This document shows positions 9,061-18,137 of a DNA stretch of 57,640 nucleotides, piece by piece. This DNA comes from Gordonia desulfuricans NBRC 100010 (GTDB lineage Bacteria; Actinomycetota; Actinomycetes; Mycobacteriales; Mycobacteriaceae): the NCBI RefSeq assembly GCF_001485495.1, contig NZ_BCNF01000044.1:1-57640 (forward strand), given 5' to 3'. The translations under genes and the position numbers were made by a program. The stretch's first letter is position 1. Each line of letters opens with the position of its first letter. The notes below the pieces were generated by a model. It had not been told where the DNA came from, ran no database searches, and saw only the letters and a program-made list of their open reading frames with translations.

Positions 9061-9097
9061 CGATGACCCCACCCGTGGACGCCGGGTGGGGTCATCG
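9061..9097 (+). terminator. Hairpin terminator after the small basic gene
   Basis: Perfect 14-bp stem CGATGACCCCACCC / GGGTGGGGTCATCG with a 9-nt loop, 44 nt after the stop codon. There is no long T run, as usual in high-GC actinobacteria. Confidence 0.75.
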
Positions 9098-9103
9098 GCG
9101 TCA

Positions 9104-9134
9104 GCGCGTAATGCGCAAAACACCAGTTACGCGC
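9104..9134 (+). promoter_or_regulatory. Inverted repeat upstream of the citrate transporter
   Basis: Perfect arms GCGCGTAA (9104-9111) and TTACGCGC (9127-9134) separated by 15 nt lie about 90 nt before the transporter start. This is a plausible operator for the CitB-type response regulator encoded two genes downstream; the assignment is an inference from position and symmetry. Confidence 0.35.
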
Positions 9135-9222
9135 ACAAGCGTGACTGTGATCTGGGTAACGCCAACACTTCTCTGGTAGCAGCCGACACAGGTGGTCGGT
9201 ACTCGGCAGAAAGAGCAAGGCA

Positions 9223-10776
9223 ATGTTGGTAGCACTCGGGTTGGCCATGGTCGCCACCTTCATGTTCCTGATCATCACCAAACGCGCGACGCCCGTGGTC
9301 GCGCTGATCCTCGTCCCGGTGGCCTTCGGTCTGTTCGCCGGTGCCGGACTCGGGATCAGCGACATGATCTCCGACGGCATCACATCCCTCGCGCCGACCG
9401 CGGCGATGCTGTTCTTCGCGATCGTCTTCTTCGGCATCATGATCGACGTCGGACTCTTCGACCCGATCGTCCGATTCATCGTCCGGATGGTCCGCAACGA
9501 TCCCGCACGACTGGTCGTCGGTACCGCCGTGCTGGCCGCGGTGGTCTCCCTCGACGGTGACGGATCGACGACGTTCATCATCACCACCGCTGCACTGTTG
9601 CCGCTCTACCTCAAACTCGGTGTGTCCCCGGTGGTGTTGACCGTGGTGGCGGGCCTGGCCAATGGCACCATGAACATCCTGCCGTGGGGTGGCCCCACCG
9701 CGCGTGCCGCCACCGCCCTGAAGATCGACACCAACTCGGTGTTCCTGCCGATGGTCCCGGCCCTGGCCGTGGGCATGCTGGTGGTCCTGCTGTTCGCCTT
9801 CCACCTCGGCGTGCTGGAGCGTCGTCGGATCGGCCGGATCGTCGTCAAGGACTCGATTCTCGCCCCGCAGGAGACCGAACTCGTCGGTGCCGGCGTCGGG
9901 GGCGCCACCGGCACCCCGACTGGCCGTCGGTTCCGCATCGGTGGCCGGCGCCGCCCGAACGGTGAGGCCGGTTCCGATGCTCCCGGCACCGGCACCGGCA
10001 GCGCCGGCATCGGCGACGACGACGCACCGCACACCGCCGACCTGCCGGTCACCCCATCCGGCCGCGACATCCCATCCGGCCCCGACGCCCCGCAGCCGGT
10101 CCAGGGCGACGACGACCACTCGGCCTTCACCGGCGTCCTCGACCCCGAACGCAAGACCCTGCGCCCCAAGCTGTTCTGGGTCAATGCCGCCCTCACCGTC
10201 GCCCTGCTGGCGATCCTCGGCATGGACATCGTCGCCATCCCGGTGCTGTTCATGATCTTCGCCGCCATCGCCCTCGCGGTGAACTTCCCGCACCTGAAGG
10301 ACCAGCAGGAGGCCATCACCCGGCACAGCTCCAGCATCGTGTCGGTGGTCGCCATGGTCCTCGCCGCCGCCGTGCTGACCGGCGTCTTCAGCGGTACCGG
10401 GATGGTCGACGCCATCGCCCACTGGATGGCCGACGGTATCCCCACCTGGATGGGCCCGCACCTGGCGATCGTGATCGGCGTCCTGTCCATCCCGCTCACC
10501 TTCCTGATGAGCAACGACGCCTTCTACTTCGGCGTCCTGCCGGTGCTCTCGGAGACCGCCACCCGCTACGGCATCGACCCGAGTGAGATGGCCCGCGCCT
10601 CCATCACCGGCCAGACCTTCCACATGCAGAGTCCGCTGGTCCCGGCCATCCTGCTGCTCGTCGCACTCGCCGGCGTGGGCCTGGCCGATCACCACAAGAA
10701 GGTCCTCTGGCGCGCCGCCGTGGTGTCGCTGGTCATGCTCGGCACCGGAGTCCTGGTCGGCGCCATCCCGTTCTGA
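9223..10776 (+). CDS. CitMHS-family citrate (metal-citrate) transporter
   Basis: 517-aa polytopic membrane protein of the CitMHS/Ion transporter superfamily, which imports citrate complexed with Mg2+ or Ca2+ by proton symport. Conserved features include the first-half motif VSLDGDGSTTFIITTAALLPLYLKLG with NGTMNILPWGGPTARA. The second-half equivalent is SNDAFYFGVLPVLSETATRYGI and TGQTFHMQSPLVPA. The two halves are linked by a hydrophilic Gly/Pro/Asp-rich loop of roughly 100 residues (about 200-310), longer than in Bacillus homologues. The ATG at 9223 follows an AAGAGCAAGG ribosome site. A sensor kinase and regulator of the citrate-sensing family follow, so expression is probably substrate-induced. 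Confidence 0.92.
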   Translation: MLVALGLAMVATFMFLIITKRATPVVALILVPVAFGLFAGAGLGISDMISDGITSLAPTAAMLFFAIVFFGIMIDVGLFDPIVRFIVRMVRNDPARLVVGTAVLAAVVSLDGDGSTTFIITTAALLPLYLKLGVSPVVLTVVAGLANGTMNILPWGGPTARAATALKIDTNSVFLPMVPALAVGMLVVLLFAFHLGVLERRRIGRIVVKDSILAPQETELVGAGVGGATGTPTGRRFRIGGRRRPNGEAGSDAPGTGTGSAGIGDDDAPHTADLPVTPSGRDIPSGPDAPQPVQGDDDHSAFTGVLDPERKTLRPKLFWVNAALTVALLAILGMDIVAIPVLFMIFAAIALAVNFPHLKDQQEAITRHSSSIVSVVAMVLAAAVLTGVFSGTGMVDAIAHWMADGIPTWMGPHLAIVIGVLSIPLTFLMSNDAFYFGVLPVLSETATRYGIDPSEMARASITGQTFHMQSPLVPAILLLVALAGVGLADHHKKVLWRAAVVSLVMLGTGVLVGAIPF

Positions 10777-10816
10777 CCAGCGCCCTCATTCGGACCACCC
10801 ACCGCACCCGACTGCC

Positions 10817-10822
10817 TAGGCT
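10817..10822 (+). promoter_or_regulatory. Candidate -10 box of the citrate sensor-kinase operon
   Basis: TAGGCT ends 6 nt before the ATG at 10829, so the sensor-kinase message would be leaderless. The same hexamer stands in front of dinB and of the TetR gene. Confidence 0.4.
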
Positions 10823-10828
10823 GACCGC

Positions 10829-12493
10829 ATGCGATTGCGAACGCAGGTACTGCTCCTGCAACTCGCCGTCATCGCGGTCAGCCTCGGCGTCGGGTTCGGC
10901 ATCGTCGTCACCGGCGCCGACGACCGCATCCGCGACGAGTACGCCCAGCGTGCCCTCGCCATCGCCCAGACCATGGCGTCCGACCCCGACGTGATCGGGC
11001 AGGTCGCCGCACACCAGGGCACCGCATTCGACCACGACACCCTGGTCGCGGCACCCCTGCAGCACCAGGCGGTGGCCGTGACCCGCCGCACCGGGGCCCT
11101 GTTCGTGGTGATCGCCAACGCCGACGGCATCCGTCTGGCCCACCCCGACCCCGCCGAGGTGGGTGTCCACGTCTCCACCGACCCGTCGACGGCCCTGTCC
11201 GGCGACGTCGACATCACCACCGACCGCGGCACCCTCGGCGAGTCGGTCCGCGCCAAGGTCCCGATCTTCGTGACCGGTTCACCTGCACCTGTCGGCCTGG
11301 TCAGTGTGGGGATCTCCACCGCGAAGCTCGCCTCCGACACCCGGCATGCGGTGGGGGTCACCGTGTCGATCGCGCTGGCCGCCCTCGGCGTGGGGGCGCT
11401 CGGGTCGCTGCTGCTCGCCCGGCGCTGGCGACGACTGACCCTGGGGCTCGAACCCGACGACCTCGCCGAACTCGTCCGCGAACAGCGCGCGGTGCTGCAC
11501 TCGCTCGGCGACGGTGTGCTCGCCGTCGACCCGTCCGGGGTGGTCCGCGTCGCCAACACCCGCGCCCGGACGCTGCTCGGCCTCGAGCGTCCGGTCGGAC
11601 GGCACATCGACACCCTCGGGCTCACCCCGCGGGTGCGCAGCGTCCTCGACGTCCCCACCGCCGATCCGGTGGCCGCGACCATCGGCGACAACATCATCCT
11701 GCTGTCATCGCATCATGTCGTCGCCGACGGCCGTGACCTCGGCATGGTGATGTCCATCGTCGACCGCACCGACGTCGAAGAACTCGCCCGCGAGGTGGAC
11801 TCGATCCGGGTGATGAGCACCGCGCTGCGCGCCCAGCGGCACGAGACCGCGAACCGGATGCACGTCCTCGCCGGGCTGCTCCGGCACGGCCACGTCGACG
11901 AGGCGAGCGCCTACCTCGACGAACTCACCGGCACCGGCGCGGGCGGGGCGATCGACGGCATCGAGAACGTCGACGAACCGCACCTGCAGGCCTTCCTCGA
12001 GGCCAAGGCCGCCCACGCGCGCGAACGCGGGGTGGGTCTGCGACTGGGTCCGCAGACCTGGGTGGAGGGCCGGCTCACCGATGCGGTCACGGTGACCGCC
12101 GTGGTCGGCAACCTGCTCGACAATGCGATCGACGCGGCCGCCGGCTCCGCGCAGGCCGAGGTGGAGGTCGAGATCCTGACCGACGCCACCACCATGCTGA
12201 TCACCGTCGCCGACTCGGGCCCGGGTATCGCCTTCGAGCGCCCGGACGACATCTTCGCCGAGGGCGTCACCACCAAGGTGGATGCGGCGGTGCCCGGCGG
12301 CCGCGGCATGGGCCTGGCGGTGGTGCGACAGCTGGCGCGGCGGATCGGCGGGGACGTGGTGGTCGCCGACCCGGGCGGGAATCTGGGCGGAGCTGTGCTG
12401 GTGGCACGCTTGCCGGGAGTGATCGACGACCCGGCCGCCGACGACCCCGGTGGCCACACCGACACCGACACCGAGACCGGAGGGCACCGATGA
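10829..12493 (+). CDS. CitA/DcuS-type sensor histidine kinase
   Basis: 554-aa membrane histidine kinase. The first membrane helix is about residues 6-27, followed by an extracellular PAS-like (sCache) ligand domain about 30-170, which in relatives binds citrate or C4-dicarboxylates. A second helix lies at about 173-195 and a cytoplasmic PAS at about 210-310. The dimerisation box is LRAQRHETANRMHVLAGLLRHG with phospho-accepting H338. The ATPase domain has the N box NLLDNAIDAA and the G boxes DSGPGI and GGRGMGLAVVRQL. Its last four bases overlap the regulator start (ATGA). The upstream transporter supports citrate as the signal. Confidence 0.92.
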   Translation: MRLRTQVLLLQLAVIAVSLGVGFGIVVTGADDRIRDEYAQRALAIAQTMASDPDVIGQVAAHQGTAFDHDTLVAAPLQHQAVAVTRRTGALFVVIANADGIRLAHPDPAEVGVHVSTDPSTALSGDVDITTDRGTLGESVRAKVPIFVTGSPAPVGLVSVGISTAKLASDTRHAVGVTVSIALAALGVGALGSLLLARRWRRLTLGLEPDDLAELVREQRAVLHSLGDGVLAVDPSGVVRVANTRARTLLGLERPVGRHIDTLGLTPRVRSVLDVPTADPVAATIGDNIILLSSHHVVADGRDLGMVMSIVDRTDVEELAREVDSIRVMSTALRAQRHETANRMHVLAGLLRHGHVDEASAYLDELTGTGAGGAIDGIENVDEPHLQAFLEAKAAHARERGVGLRLGPQTWVEGRLTDAVTVTAVVGNLLDNAIDAAAGSAQAEVEVEILTDATTMLITVADSGPGIAFERPDDIFAEGVTTKVDAAVPGGRGMGLAVVRQLARRIGGDVVVADPGGNLGGAVLVARLPGVIDDPAADDPGGHTDTDTETGGHR

Positions 12494-13158
12494 CCGACAC
12501 CGACGGGCACGGGGTGCTCATCGTCGACGACGACTTCCGTGTGGCGGCCCTGCACGCGGCGATCGTCGACGCGGTGCGCGGCTTTCACGTGGTGGCACGG
12601 GCCGGATCGATCGCCGCCGCCCGCGCCGCGCTGGCCGATCACCCGGAGATCGAACTGGTGCTGCTGGACGTGTATCTCCCCGACGGATCGGGGATCGACG
12701 TCATCGCCGATCTCGACCGCGACTGCTTCGTGGTGGGTGCCGAGACCGATGCCGACGCGGTGCGGACCGCGATGCGGGCGGGTGCGCTGGCGTATCTGAT
12801 CAAACCGTTCCCCGACACCGAACTCGCCCGCCGCCTGGCCGGCTACGCGCAGTACCGGCGGGCGCTCGCCGCACCGACGGTCGATCAGGGCATGGTGGAT
12901 GTGGCGTTGTCGGCGTTGCGATTCGGTACCTCCCGCGCCGACCGGACGCCGGTCTCGCACACCGAACAGCGAGTGCTGGACCTCTTCGACGCCGACGCGG
13001 TGCTCTTTGCCGACGAGGTCGCCGAACGAATCGGGATCTCCGCGGCCACCGCGCGCCGCCACCTCGCCGCGCTGGTCGGTGCTGGCCGGCTCACGATGTC
13101 GTTGCAGTACGGCGGGACCGGGCGTCCGCGCCAGTCGTATCGTCGCGCCGAGGGGTGA
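12490..13158 (+). CDS. CitB/DpiA-type response regulator
   Basis: 222-aa two-component regulator. The receiver domain has the acidic pair D14/D15, phospho-acceptor D60 in LLDVYLPDGSGIDV and K105 in YLIKPF. The usual switch Thr/Ser after strand 4 is replaced by Gly83 (FVVGAETDAD), which is unusual for a receiver. The C-terminal DNA-binding part carries a winged-helix HTH (VAERIGISAATARRHLAALV) with the YGGTGRPRQSYR wing typical of CitB regulators. It is translationally coupled to the kinase. The likely target is the citrate transporter promoter upstream. Confidence 0.9.
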   Translation: MTDTDGHGVLIVDDDFRVAALHAAIVDAVRGFHVVARAGSIAAARAALADHPEIELVLLDVYLPDGSGIDVIADLDRDCFVVGAETDADAVRTAMRAGALAYLIKPFPDTELARRLAGYAQYRRALAAPTVDQGMVDVALSALRFGTSRADRTPVSHTEQRVLDLFDADAVLFADEVAERIGISAATARRHLAALVGAGRLTMSLQYGGTGRPRQSYRRAEG

Positions 13159-13445
13159 CGGTGGGCGGGTGCGGTCGCAGCCCGTCCACCGAACCCATTG
13201 TGTGACTTCCTTCGTTCATCGATCCGGTGAATTTCGTGGCCATATGCGAACATGACAGACAAGCCATTTCCGATGAAAGGTTGGTGAAGTGCCAGAGTCC
13301 TTCCGGCTGACACCCTGACAATGTCGCCGATGGCGGGTATGAAGGTGGTCAGGAATCGCAGGGGAAATCCATCGATGTGCGCCATTTATGCATTCGGCGC
13401 AATCGGTCCGTACGGCACCATCGATTCAAGCGAAGGGGAAATCGC
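13159..13445. other. Leader/promoter region of phosphoketolase
   Basis: This 287-nt gap is visibly less GC-rich than the genes on either side and has no convincing reading frame. A short inverted pair TGCGCC (13378-13383) / GGCGCA (13396-13401) surrounds an AT-rich core about 45 nt before the phosphoketolase start, possibly an operator or leader hairpin. Nothing else is recognisable. Confidence 0.35.
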
Positions 13446-15893
13446 ATGCCCGACGTTCGCGAGATACCGCATCGTTCCTACGAAAAGGCCGATCTCGCCG
13501 CCGATCTCCGGTGGTGGGACGCAGCGAACTACTTGACGATCGCGCAGATCTATCTGCAGGACAATGTGCTCTTGCGTGAACCGCTGGCCGTCGAACACAT
13601 CAAACCGCGGTTGCTCGGACATTGGGGAACCAGCCCCGGATTGTCGGCGATCTATGCGGTCCTCAATCGCATCATCGCCGACACCGGGACGGAATGGCTC
13701 TACGTCACCGGCCCGGGTCACGGCGGTCCGGCGCTGGTGGCCAACACCTATCTCGAGGGCACCTATTCCGAGATCTACCCGCACATCTCCCGTGACGCCG
13801 ACGGCGTCCGGCGGCTGTGCCGGCAGTTCTCCACGCCGGGCGGGATACCCAGTCACGTCAGCGTGCAAACCCCCGGCAGCATCCACGAGGGCGGCGAGCT
13901 GGGCTATGCCCTGGTGCACGCCGCCGGTGCCGCCTACGACCATCCCGACCTGGTGGTCGCCTGCGTCGTCGGCGACGGGGAGGCCGAGACCGGTCCGCTG
14001 GCGGGGTCGTGGAAGATCCCGGCATTCCTCAACCCGGCGCGCGACGGGGCGGTGCTGCCGATCCTGCATCTCAACGGGGCCAAGATCGCCGGGCCGACGG
14101 TGCTGGGCCGCAGCACCGACGCCGAGATCTCCGACTATCTGGGCGGTCAGGGCTGGCGACCGGTGTTCGTCGAGGGCACCGATCCGGCTGCGGTGTTCGG
14201 TGATCTACGCGCGGCGATCGTCGAGGCGCACCGCACGATCAGGGCCGTCCAGGCCCTGGCCCGCACGGATGGGGCACAGCCCGACGATGCGCAGCCCGAC
14301 ACCGGGTGGCCGGCCATCGTGCTGCGTACGCCGAAGGGCTGGACCGGCCCGAAGGTGGTGGACGGCAAGAAGATCGAGGGCACACACTGGGCGCATCAGG
14401 TGCCGCTGTCGGGGGTGCGGGAGAATCCCGAGCACCTCGAGATCCTGGAGAAGTGGCTGCGGTCGTACCGGCCCGAGGAACTGTTCGACGCCGACGGTGC
14501 GGTCGTCGAGCAGATCAGTTCACTGGCACCGGCGGGGGATCTGCGCCTGGGTGCGACCCCGTACGCCAACGGCGGTCGCCTGCTCAGACCGCTGCGGTTG
14601 CCCCCGATCGGCAACTACGCCCTCGAGATCGACGAACCGGGTGTGGTGGTGCACGAGACCACCCGGGTGCTCGGCGAGTTCATGCGTGACATCTACCGCG
14701 AGAACTCCACCCCGGACGGCGGCGGCACCTTCCGGCTGTTCTGTCCGGACGAGACCACCAGCAACCGCCTGGGCGCGGTGTTCGAGGAGACCGACCGCTG
14801 CTGGCAGCTGCCGACCACCGACTTCGACGACGGGCTGTCGGCATCGGGCCGGGTGATGGAGGTGCTCAGCGAGCACCTGTGCCAGGGCTGGCTGGAGGGC
14901 TACACGCTGTCGGGACGGCACGGCCTGTTCGCCACGTACGAGGCGTTCGCGATGGTGTCGGCGTCGATGGTGGTGCAGCACACCAAATGGCTGCAGCACG
15001 CCACGAGCCTGCCGTGGCGGGAGCCGGTGGCATCGCTGAACATCCTGCTGACCTCCACCTGCTGGCGCAACGACCACAACGGCTTCTCACATCAGGGGCC
15101 GGGTCTGATCGACCTGGTGCTGCCGCTGGCCCCGGACGTGGTGCGGGTCTGGCTGCCGCCGGACTCCAACACGCTGCTGTCGATCGCCGACCACTGCTTC
15201 CGCAGCCGCGACCACGTCAACGTGCTGGTCGCCGACAAACAGCCGCACCTGCAGTACCTGACCCTCGACGAGGCGAACGAGCAGGCGGCCGCGGGCGCGT
15301 CGATCTGGCCGTGGGCGGGTACCGAGCGCGCCGGCATCCGATCCGGTGACCTGTCCGGTGTCGACGCCGGAGCACCCGACATCGTCCTGGCCGGTGCCGG
15401 TGATGTGCCCACCCAGGAGATCCTGGCGGCGGCACAGCTGTTGCGCGAGTGGGTGCCGTATCTGCGGACCCGGGTGGTCAACGTGCTGGACCTGATGGCC
15501 CTGCTGCCGCACGCCGACCATCCGCACGGGCTGCCCGAGGACCGGTTCATCGAGTTGTTCACCCGCGACACCGATGTGGTCTTCGCCTTCCACGGCTATC
15601 CGCGGGCGGTGCACCAGCTCCTGCACGGCCGTACCCATCCGGGCCGGTTCCACGTCCGCGGATTCAACGAACAGGGAACCACCACAACGCCGTTCGACAT
15701 GGTGGTGCTCAACCGGATGAGCCGTTATCACCTGGTGCTCGAGGCGCTCGCCCGGTCACGGCGCGCACCGGAGAAGGGTGCGGAGCTGGCCGAGTACTGC
15801 CGGGCCCAACTGGCCCGTCACCATGATCACGTGCGCGAACACTTCGAGGATCTGCCGGAGGTCCGTGACTGGGTGTGGTCGCCGGCGCACTGA
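13446..15893 (+). CDS. xfp: Phosphoketolase (xylulose-5-P/fructose-6-P)
   Basis: 815-aa thiamine-diphosphate enzyme that phosphorolytically splits xylulose 5-phosphate (and often fructose 6-phosphate) to acetyl phosphate and an aldose phosphate. Diagnostic motifs are YVTGPGHGGPALVANTYLEG near residue 80 and the ThDP-binding signature GDGEAETGPLAGSW. The second-half segment STCWRNDHNGFSHQGPG and the C-terminal GFNEQGTTTTPFDM are also present. The length is normal for the family. The ATG at 13446 has an excellent AAGGGGA ribosome site. No acetate kinase or phosphotransacetylase is adjacent, so the fate of acetyl phosphate is not shown here. Confidence 0.95.
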   Translation: MPDVREIPHRSYEKADLAADLRWWDAANYLTIAQIYLQDNVLLREPLAVEHIKPRLLGHWGTSPGLSAIYAVLNRIIADTGTEWLYVTGPGHGGPALVANTYLEGTYSEIYPHISRDADGVRRLCRQFSTPGGIPSHVSVQTPGSIHEGGELGYALVHAAGAAYDHPDLVVACVVGDGEAETGPLAGSWKIPAFLNPARDGAVLPILHLNGAKIAGPTVLGRSTDAEISDYLGGQGWRPVFVEGTDPAAVFGDLRAAIVEAHRTIRAVQALARTDGAQPDDAQPDTGWPAIVLRTPKGWTGPKVVDGKKIEGTHWAHQVPLSGVRENPEHLEILEKWLRSYRPEELFDADGAVVEQISSLAPAGDLRLGATPYANGGRLLRPLRLPPIGNYALEIDEPGVVVHETTRVLGEFMRDIYRENSTPDGGGTFRLFCPDETTSNRLGAVFEETDRCWQLPTTDFDDGLSASGRVMEVLSEHLCQGWLEGYTLSGRHGLFATYEAFAMVSASMVVQHTKWLQHATSLPWREPVASLNILLTSTCWRNDHNGFSHQGPGLIDLVLPLAPDVVRVWLPPDSNTLLSIADHCFRSRDHVNVLVADKQPHLQYLTLDEANEQAAAGASIWPWAGTERAGIRSGDLSGVDAGAPDIVLAGAGDVPTQEILAAAQLLREWVPYLRTRVVNVLDLMALLPHADHPHGLPEDRFIELFTRDTDVVFAFHGYPRAVHQLLHGRTHPGRFHVRGFNEQGTTTTPFDMVVLNRMSRYHLVLEALARSRRAPEKGAELAEYCRAQLARHHDHVREHFEDLPEVRDWVWSPAH

Positions 15894-15912
15894 GTGCCAC
15901 GTGGCGGGTGGG

Positions 15913-15945
15913 TGCGTTCCGGCCCGGAAGCCGGGCCGGAACGCA
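15913..15945. terminator. Bidirectional hairpin terminator
   Basis: Perfect 15-bp stem TGCGTTCCGGCCCGG / CCGGGCCGGAACGCA with a 3-nt loop, between the convergent phosphoketolase and TrpB2 genes. It can serve both. Confidence 0.8.
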
Positions 15946-15961
15946 ACCACCGCAACGGTTC

Positions 15962-17263
15962 TCAGAAGCTGCCGTCGAGGAATTCGGCGTAGGCGGGCAG
16001 ATCGAGCTGGCCGTGACCGGACAGGCCGATCACCACGACCTGTTCGGTGTCGTTGTCGGCGACGTGTGCGGCGCACGCGGCGATCGCATGCGTCGACTCC
16101 GGTGCCGGGACGATGCCCTGGGTACGGGCGAACTGCACACCGGCGGCAAAGGCGTCGTGCTGTCCGATCGCGATGCCCTCGACCAGACCGAGTTCCACGG
16201 TGTGACTCAGGGCCGGGGCCATGCCGTGGTAGCGCAGACCGCCCGCGTGGATCGGATCGGGAACGAAATCCATTCCGAGCGTGTGCATCTTGAGCAGCGG
16301 GGTGAGGCCTGCGACGTCGCCGTGGTCGTAGCGGTACTCGCCCTGGGTGATCGACGGGCAGGCCGACGGCTCGGCGGCCACGATCCGCGGATTCGACCGG
16401 CCGTGGATCTTCTCCCGCAGGAACGGGAAGGAGAGGCCGGCGAGGTTCGATCCGCCACCGGCGCAACCGAAGACGACGTCGGCGCCACCGGGCTCGGCGG
16501 CGTTGAGCTGCTCGACGGCCTCCTGGCCGATCACACTCTGGTGCAGCACCACGTGGTTGAGCACCGAGCCGAGCGCATACCGGGTGTCGGCATTGCTCGC
16601 GGCCACCTCGACGGCCTCGCTGACGGCCATGCCGAGCGAGCCGGTGGTGTCGGGGTCCTTGGCGAGCATCGCGCGGCCGGCCTCGGTGAGATCCGAGGGG
16701 CTCGGGTGCACGGTGCCGCCGTAGGTGCGCATCAGGTAGCCGCGGTAGGGCTTGGAGTCATACGACGCCCGGACCTGCCACACCTCCACGTCGATGCCGA
16801 ACTGGGCACCGGCGAAGGCCAGCGCGCTGCCCCACTGGCCGGCACCGGTCTCGGTGGTGAGCTTGGTGACCCCGTCGATGCTGTTGTAGTAGGCCTGCGC
16901 GACAGCCGAGTTGGTCTTGTGGCTGCCCACCGGGCTGACACCCTCGTACTTGACGTAGATGCGCGCCTTGGTGTTCAGCGACTGCTCGAACCGGCGGGCG
17001 CGGAACAGCGGCGAGGGCCGCCACATCTTGTAGATCTCACGGACCGGCTCGGGGATCTCGATGTAGGGCTCGGTGGAGACCTCCTGGGCGATCAGTCCCG
17101 ACGGGAACAGGGCGGCCAGATCCTCGGGGCCGACCGGCTCCTTGGTGCCCGGGTGCAGGTGGGGCGGGATCGGCGTGTCGAGCTCGGCCGCGAGGTTGTA
17201 CCAGTGCGTCGGGACGTCGACGGTGATCAGATCGGGGTTGGTGGCATCCGCATGCATCGTCAT
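15962..17263 (-). CDS. trpB: TrpB2-type tryptophan synthase beta-like enzyme
   Basis: 433-aa PLP enzyme of fold type II. The PLP-binding lysine is K116 in SPVGSHKTNSAVAQAYY; the phosphate-binding glycine loop is VFGCAGGGSNLAGL. The long N-terminal part (TPIPPHLHPGTKEPVGPEDLA) and total length are those of the TrpB2 branch found in archaea and many actinobacteria, which condenses indole with serine (or phosphoserine) without a TrpA partner. No other trp genes are near, so it probably is a stand-alone indole-salvage enzyme. The ATG at 17263 is used; an upstream frame would add 29 unconserved residues. Confidence 0.9.
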   Translation of the reverse strand: MTMHADATNPDLITVDVPTHWYNLAAELDTPIPPHLHPGTKEPVGPEDLAALFPSGLIAQEVSTEPYIEIPEPVREIYKMWRPSPLFRARRFEQSLNTKARIYVKYEGVSPVGSHKTNSAVAQAYYNSIDGVTKLTTETGAGQWGSALAFAGAQFGIDVEVWQVRASYDSKPYRGYLMRTYGGTVHPSPSDLTEAGRAMLAKDPDTTGSLGMAVSEAVEVAASNADTRYALGSVLNHVVLHQSVIGQEAVEQLNAAEPGGADVVFGCAGGGSNLAGLSFPFLREKIHGRSNPRIVAAEPSACPSITQGEYRYDHGDVAGLTPLLKMHTLGMDFVPDPIHAGGLRYHGMAPALSHTVELGLVEGIAIGQHDAFAAGVQFARTQGIVPAPESTHAIAACAAHVADNDTEQVVVIGLSGHGQLDLPAYAEFLDGSF

Positions 17264-17387
17264 GGGTGTCCACTGTAGGCGGCGTCGCGGGGAGAACACC
17301 CCCGAACCACCAGGTGCAACGGACACACGGCACGAGCCGGACCAGGCCATGTCCGAGAATTGCGGGTGGCGCCCGACCCGCGACGAC

Positions 17388-17855
17388 TCACCACGCCAGC
17401 GTCATGAACACGCTGTTCGGATCTGCCGGGTAACGCCCGAACGGACCGCACACAACGAATCCGGCGGAGCGGTAGAGGCGGCGGGCGGGCTCGAAGAAGT
17501 CCATCGAACCGGTCTCCAGCGACACCCTGGTCACTCCTCGCGTTCGGGCGTCGAGCAGCAGGTGCTCCAGGAGCAGCCGCGCGATCCCTCGTCCGCGTGA
17601 CTCCGGAGCTGTTCGCATGCTCTTGAGCTCTTCGTGGCCTGGTTCGAGCCGGGCGAGAGCTCCGGTCGCCACCACGTCACCGTCCTGCCGGACAACCCAG
17701 AGCCGAACCGACGAATCCATGAGCTCGGCCATGGTCAGGGCGTGGCGGCTGGTTGCCGGTGCGGTCGGGGCGATGTCGCTCAGGTGGGCCTCGAGGAAGC
17801 CGGTGAGGCCGGGGTCGTCGAAGTCCGCCCGCTCGATCCCGTGAGCTGCCGCCAT
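17388..17855 (-). CDS. GNAT-family N-acetyltransferase
   Basis: 155-aa acetyl-CoA-dependent acyltransferase. The acetyl-CoA loop is TAPESRGRGIARLLLEHLL (motif A), followed by the motif B region RVSLETGSMDFFEPARRLYRSAGF, which resembles small-molecule acetyltransferases. The substrate is not predictable. It lies upstream of the TrpB2 gene on the same strand with a 124-nt gap. Confidence 0.88.
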   Translation of the reverse strand: MAAAHGIERADFDDPGLTGFLEAHLSDIAPTAPATSRHALTMAELMDSSVRLWVVRQDGDVVATGALARLEPGHEELKSMRTAPESRGRGIARLLLEHLLLDARTRGVTRVSLETGSMDFFEPARRLYRSAGFVVCGPFGRYPADPNSVFMTLAW

Positions 17856-17936
17856 CGGTGTCTCCCTCCGCCGACTCCGAAATTACCTGGTCCGCGGCCT
17901 GTGCTGTCGGCCTGGCAACGAGTCGGGCCGAGGCCT

Positions 17937-18022
17937 CCCGCGTGCCACACGGCAGGCGACACCGCGTGCCACATGACGGGTGACACCGCGTTCCTCACGA
18001 CGGGCGACACCGCATGTCGCAC
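17937..18022. repeat. 24-nt tandem repeat, about 3.6 copies
   Basis: Units at 17951-17974, 17975-17998 and 17999-18022 plus a preceding 14-nt partial copy share the core GGCGACACCGC / GGTGACACCGC. The array is in the promoter-side gap before the catabolic operon; it is probably non-coding. The rest of the 282-nt gap has an AT-richer segment (about 18040-18100) with the pair TTTCTG / CAGAAA, a possible operator. Confidence 0.6.
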
Positions 18023-18137
18023 TCGACCGAGCCGATACGAGAATGCCATTTCCGGAAAACGCTTGTCGATTTCTGAATCTGAATCTAGCATCAGAAAATG
18101 CCGACGGAAGTGAGCTCCGTCACTGCACTGGGGGTTG

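Noticed and set aside
9127-10695. 522-codon open frame on the minus strand, antisense to the citrate transporter
   Set aside because: Its product is a monotonous mix of Asp, Gly, His, Arg and Gln without domains. It is the mirror of a real high-GC gene with conserved membrane motifs.
13321-13536. Short frame in the leader of phosphoketolase
   Set aside because: No ribosome site, no family resemblance, and it overlaps the well-supported phosphoketolase start in another frame.
17634-18113. Small plus-strand frame translating the 24-nt repeats into ACHTAGDT-like octapeptides
   Set aside because: Most of it is antisense to the GNAT gene and it has no ribosome site; the repeat is better read as non-coding DNA.
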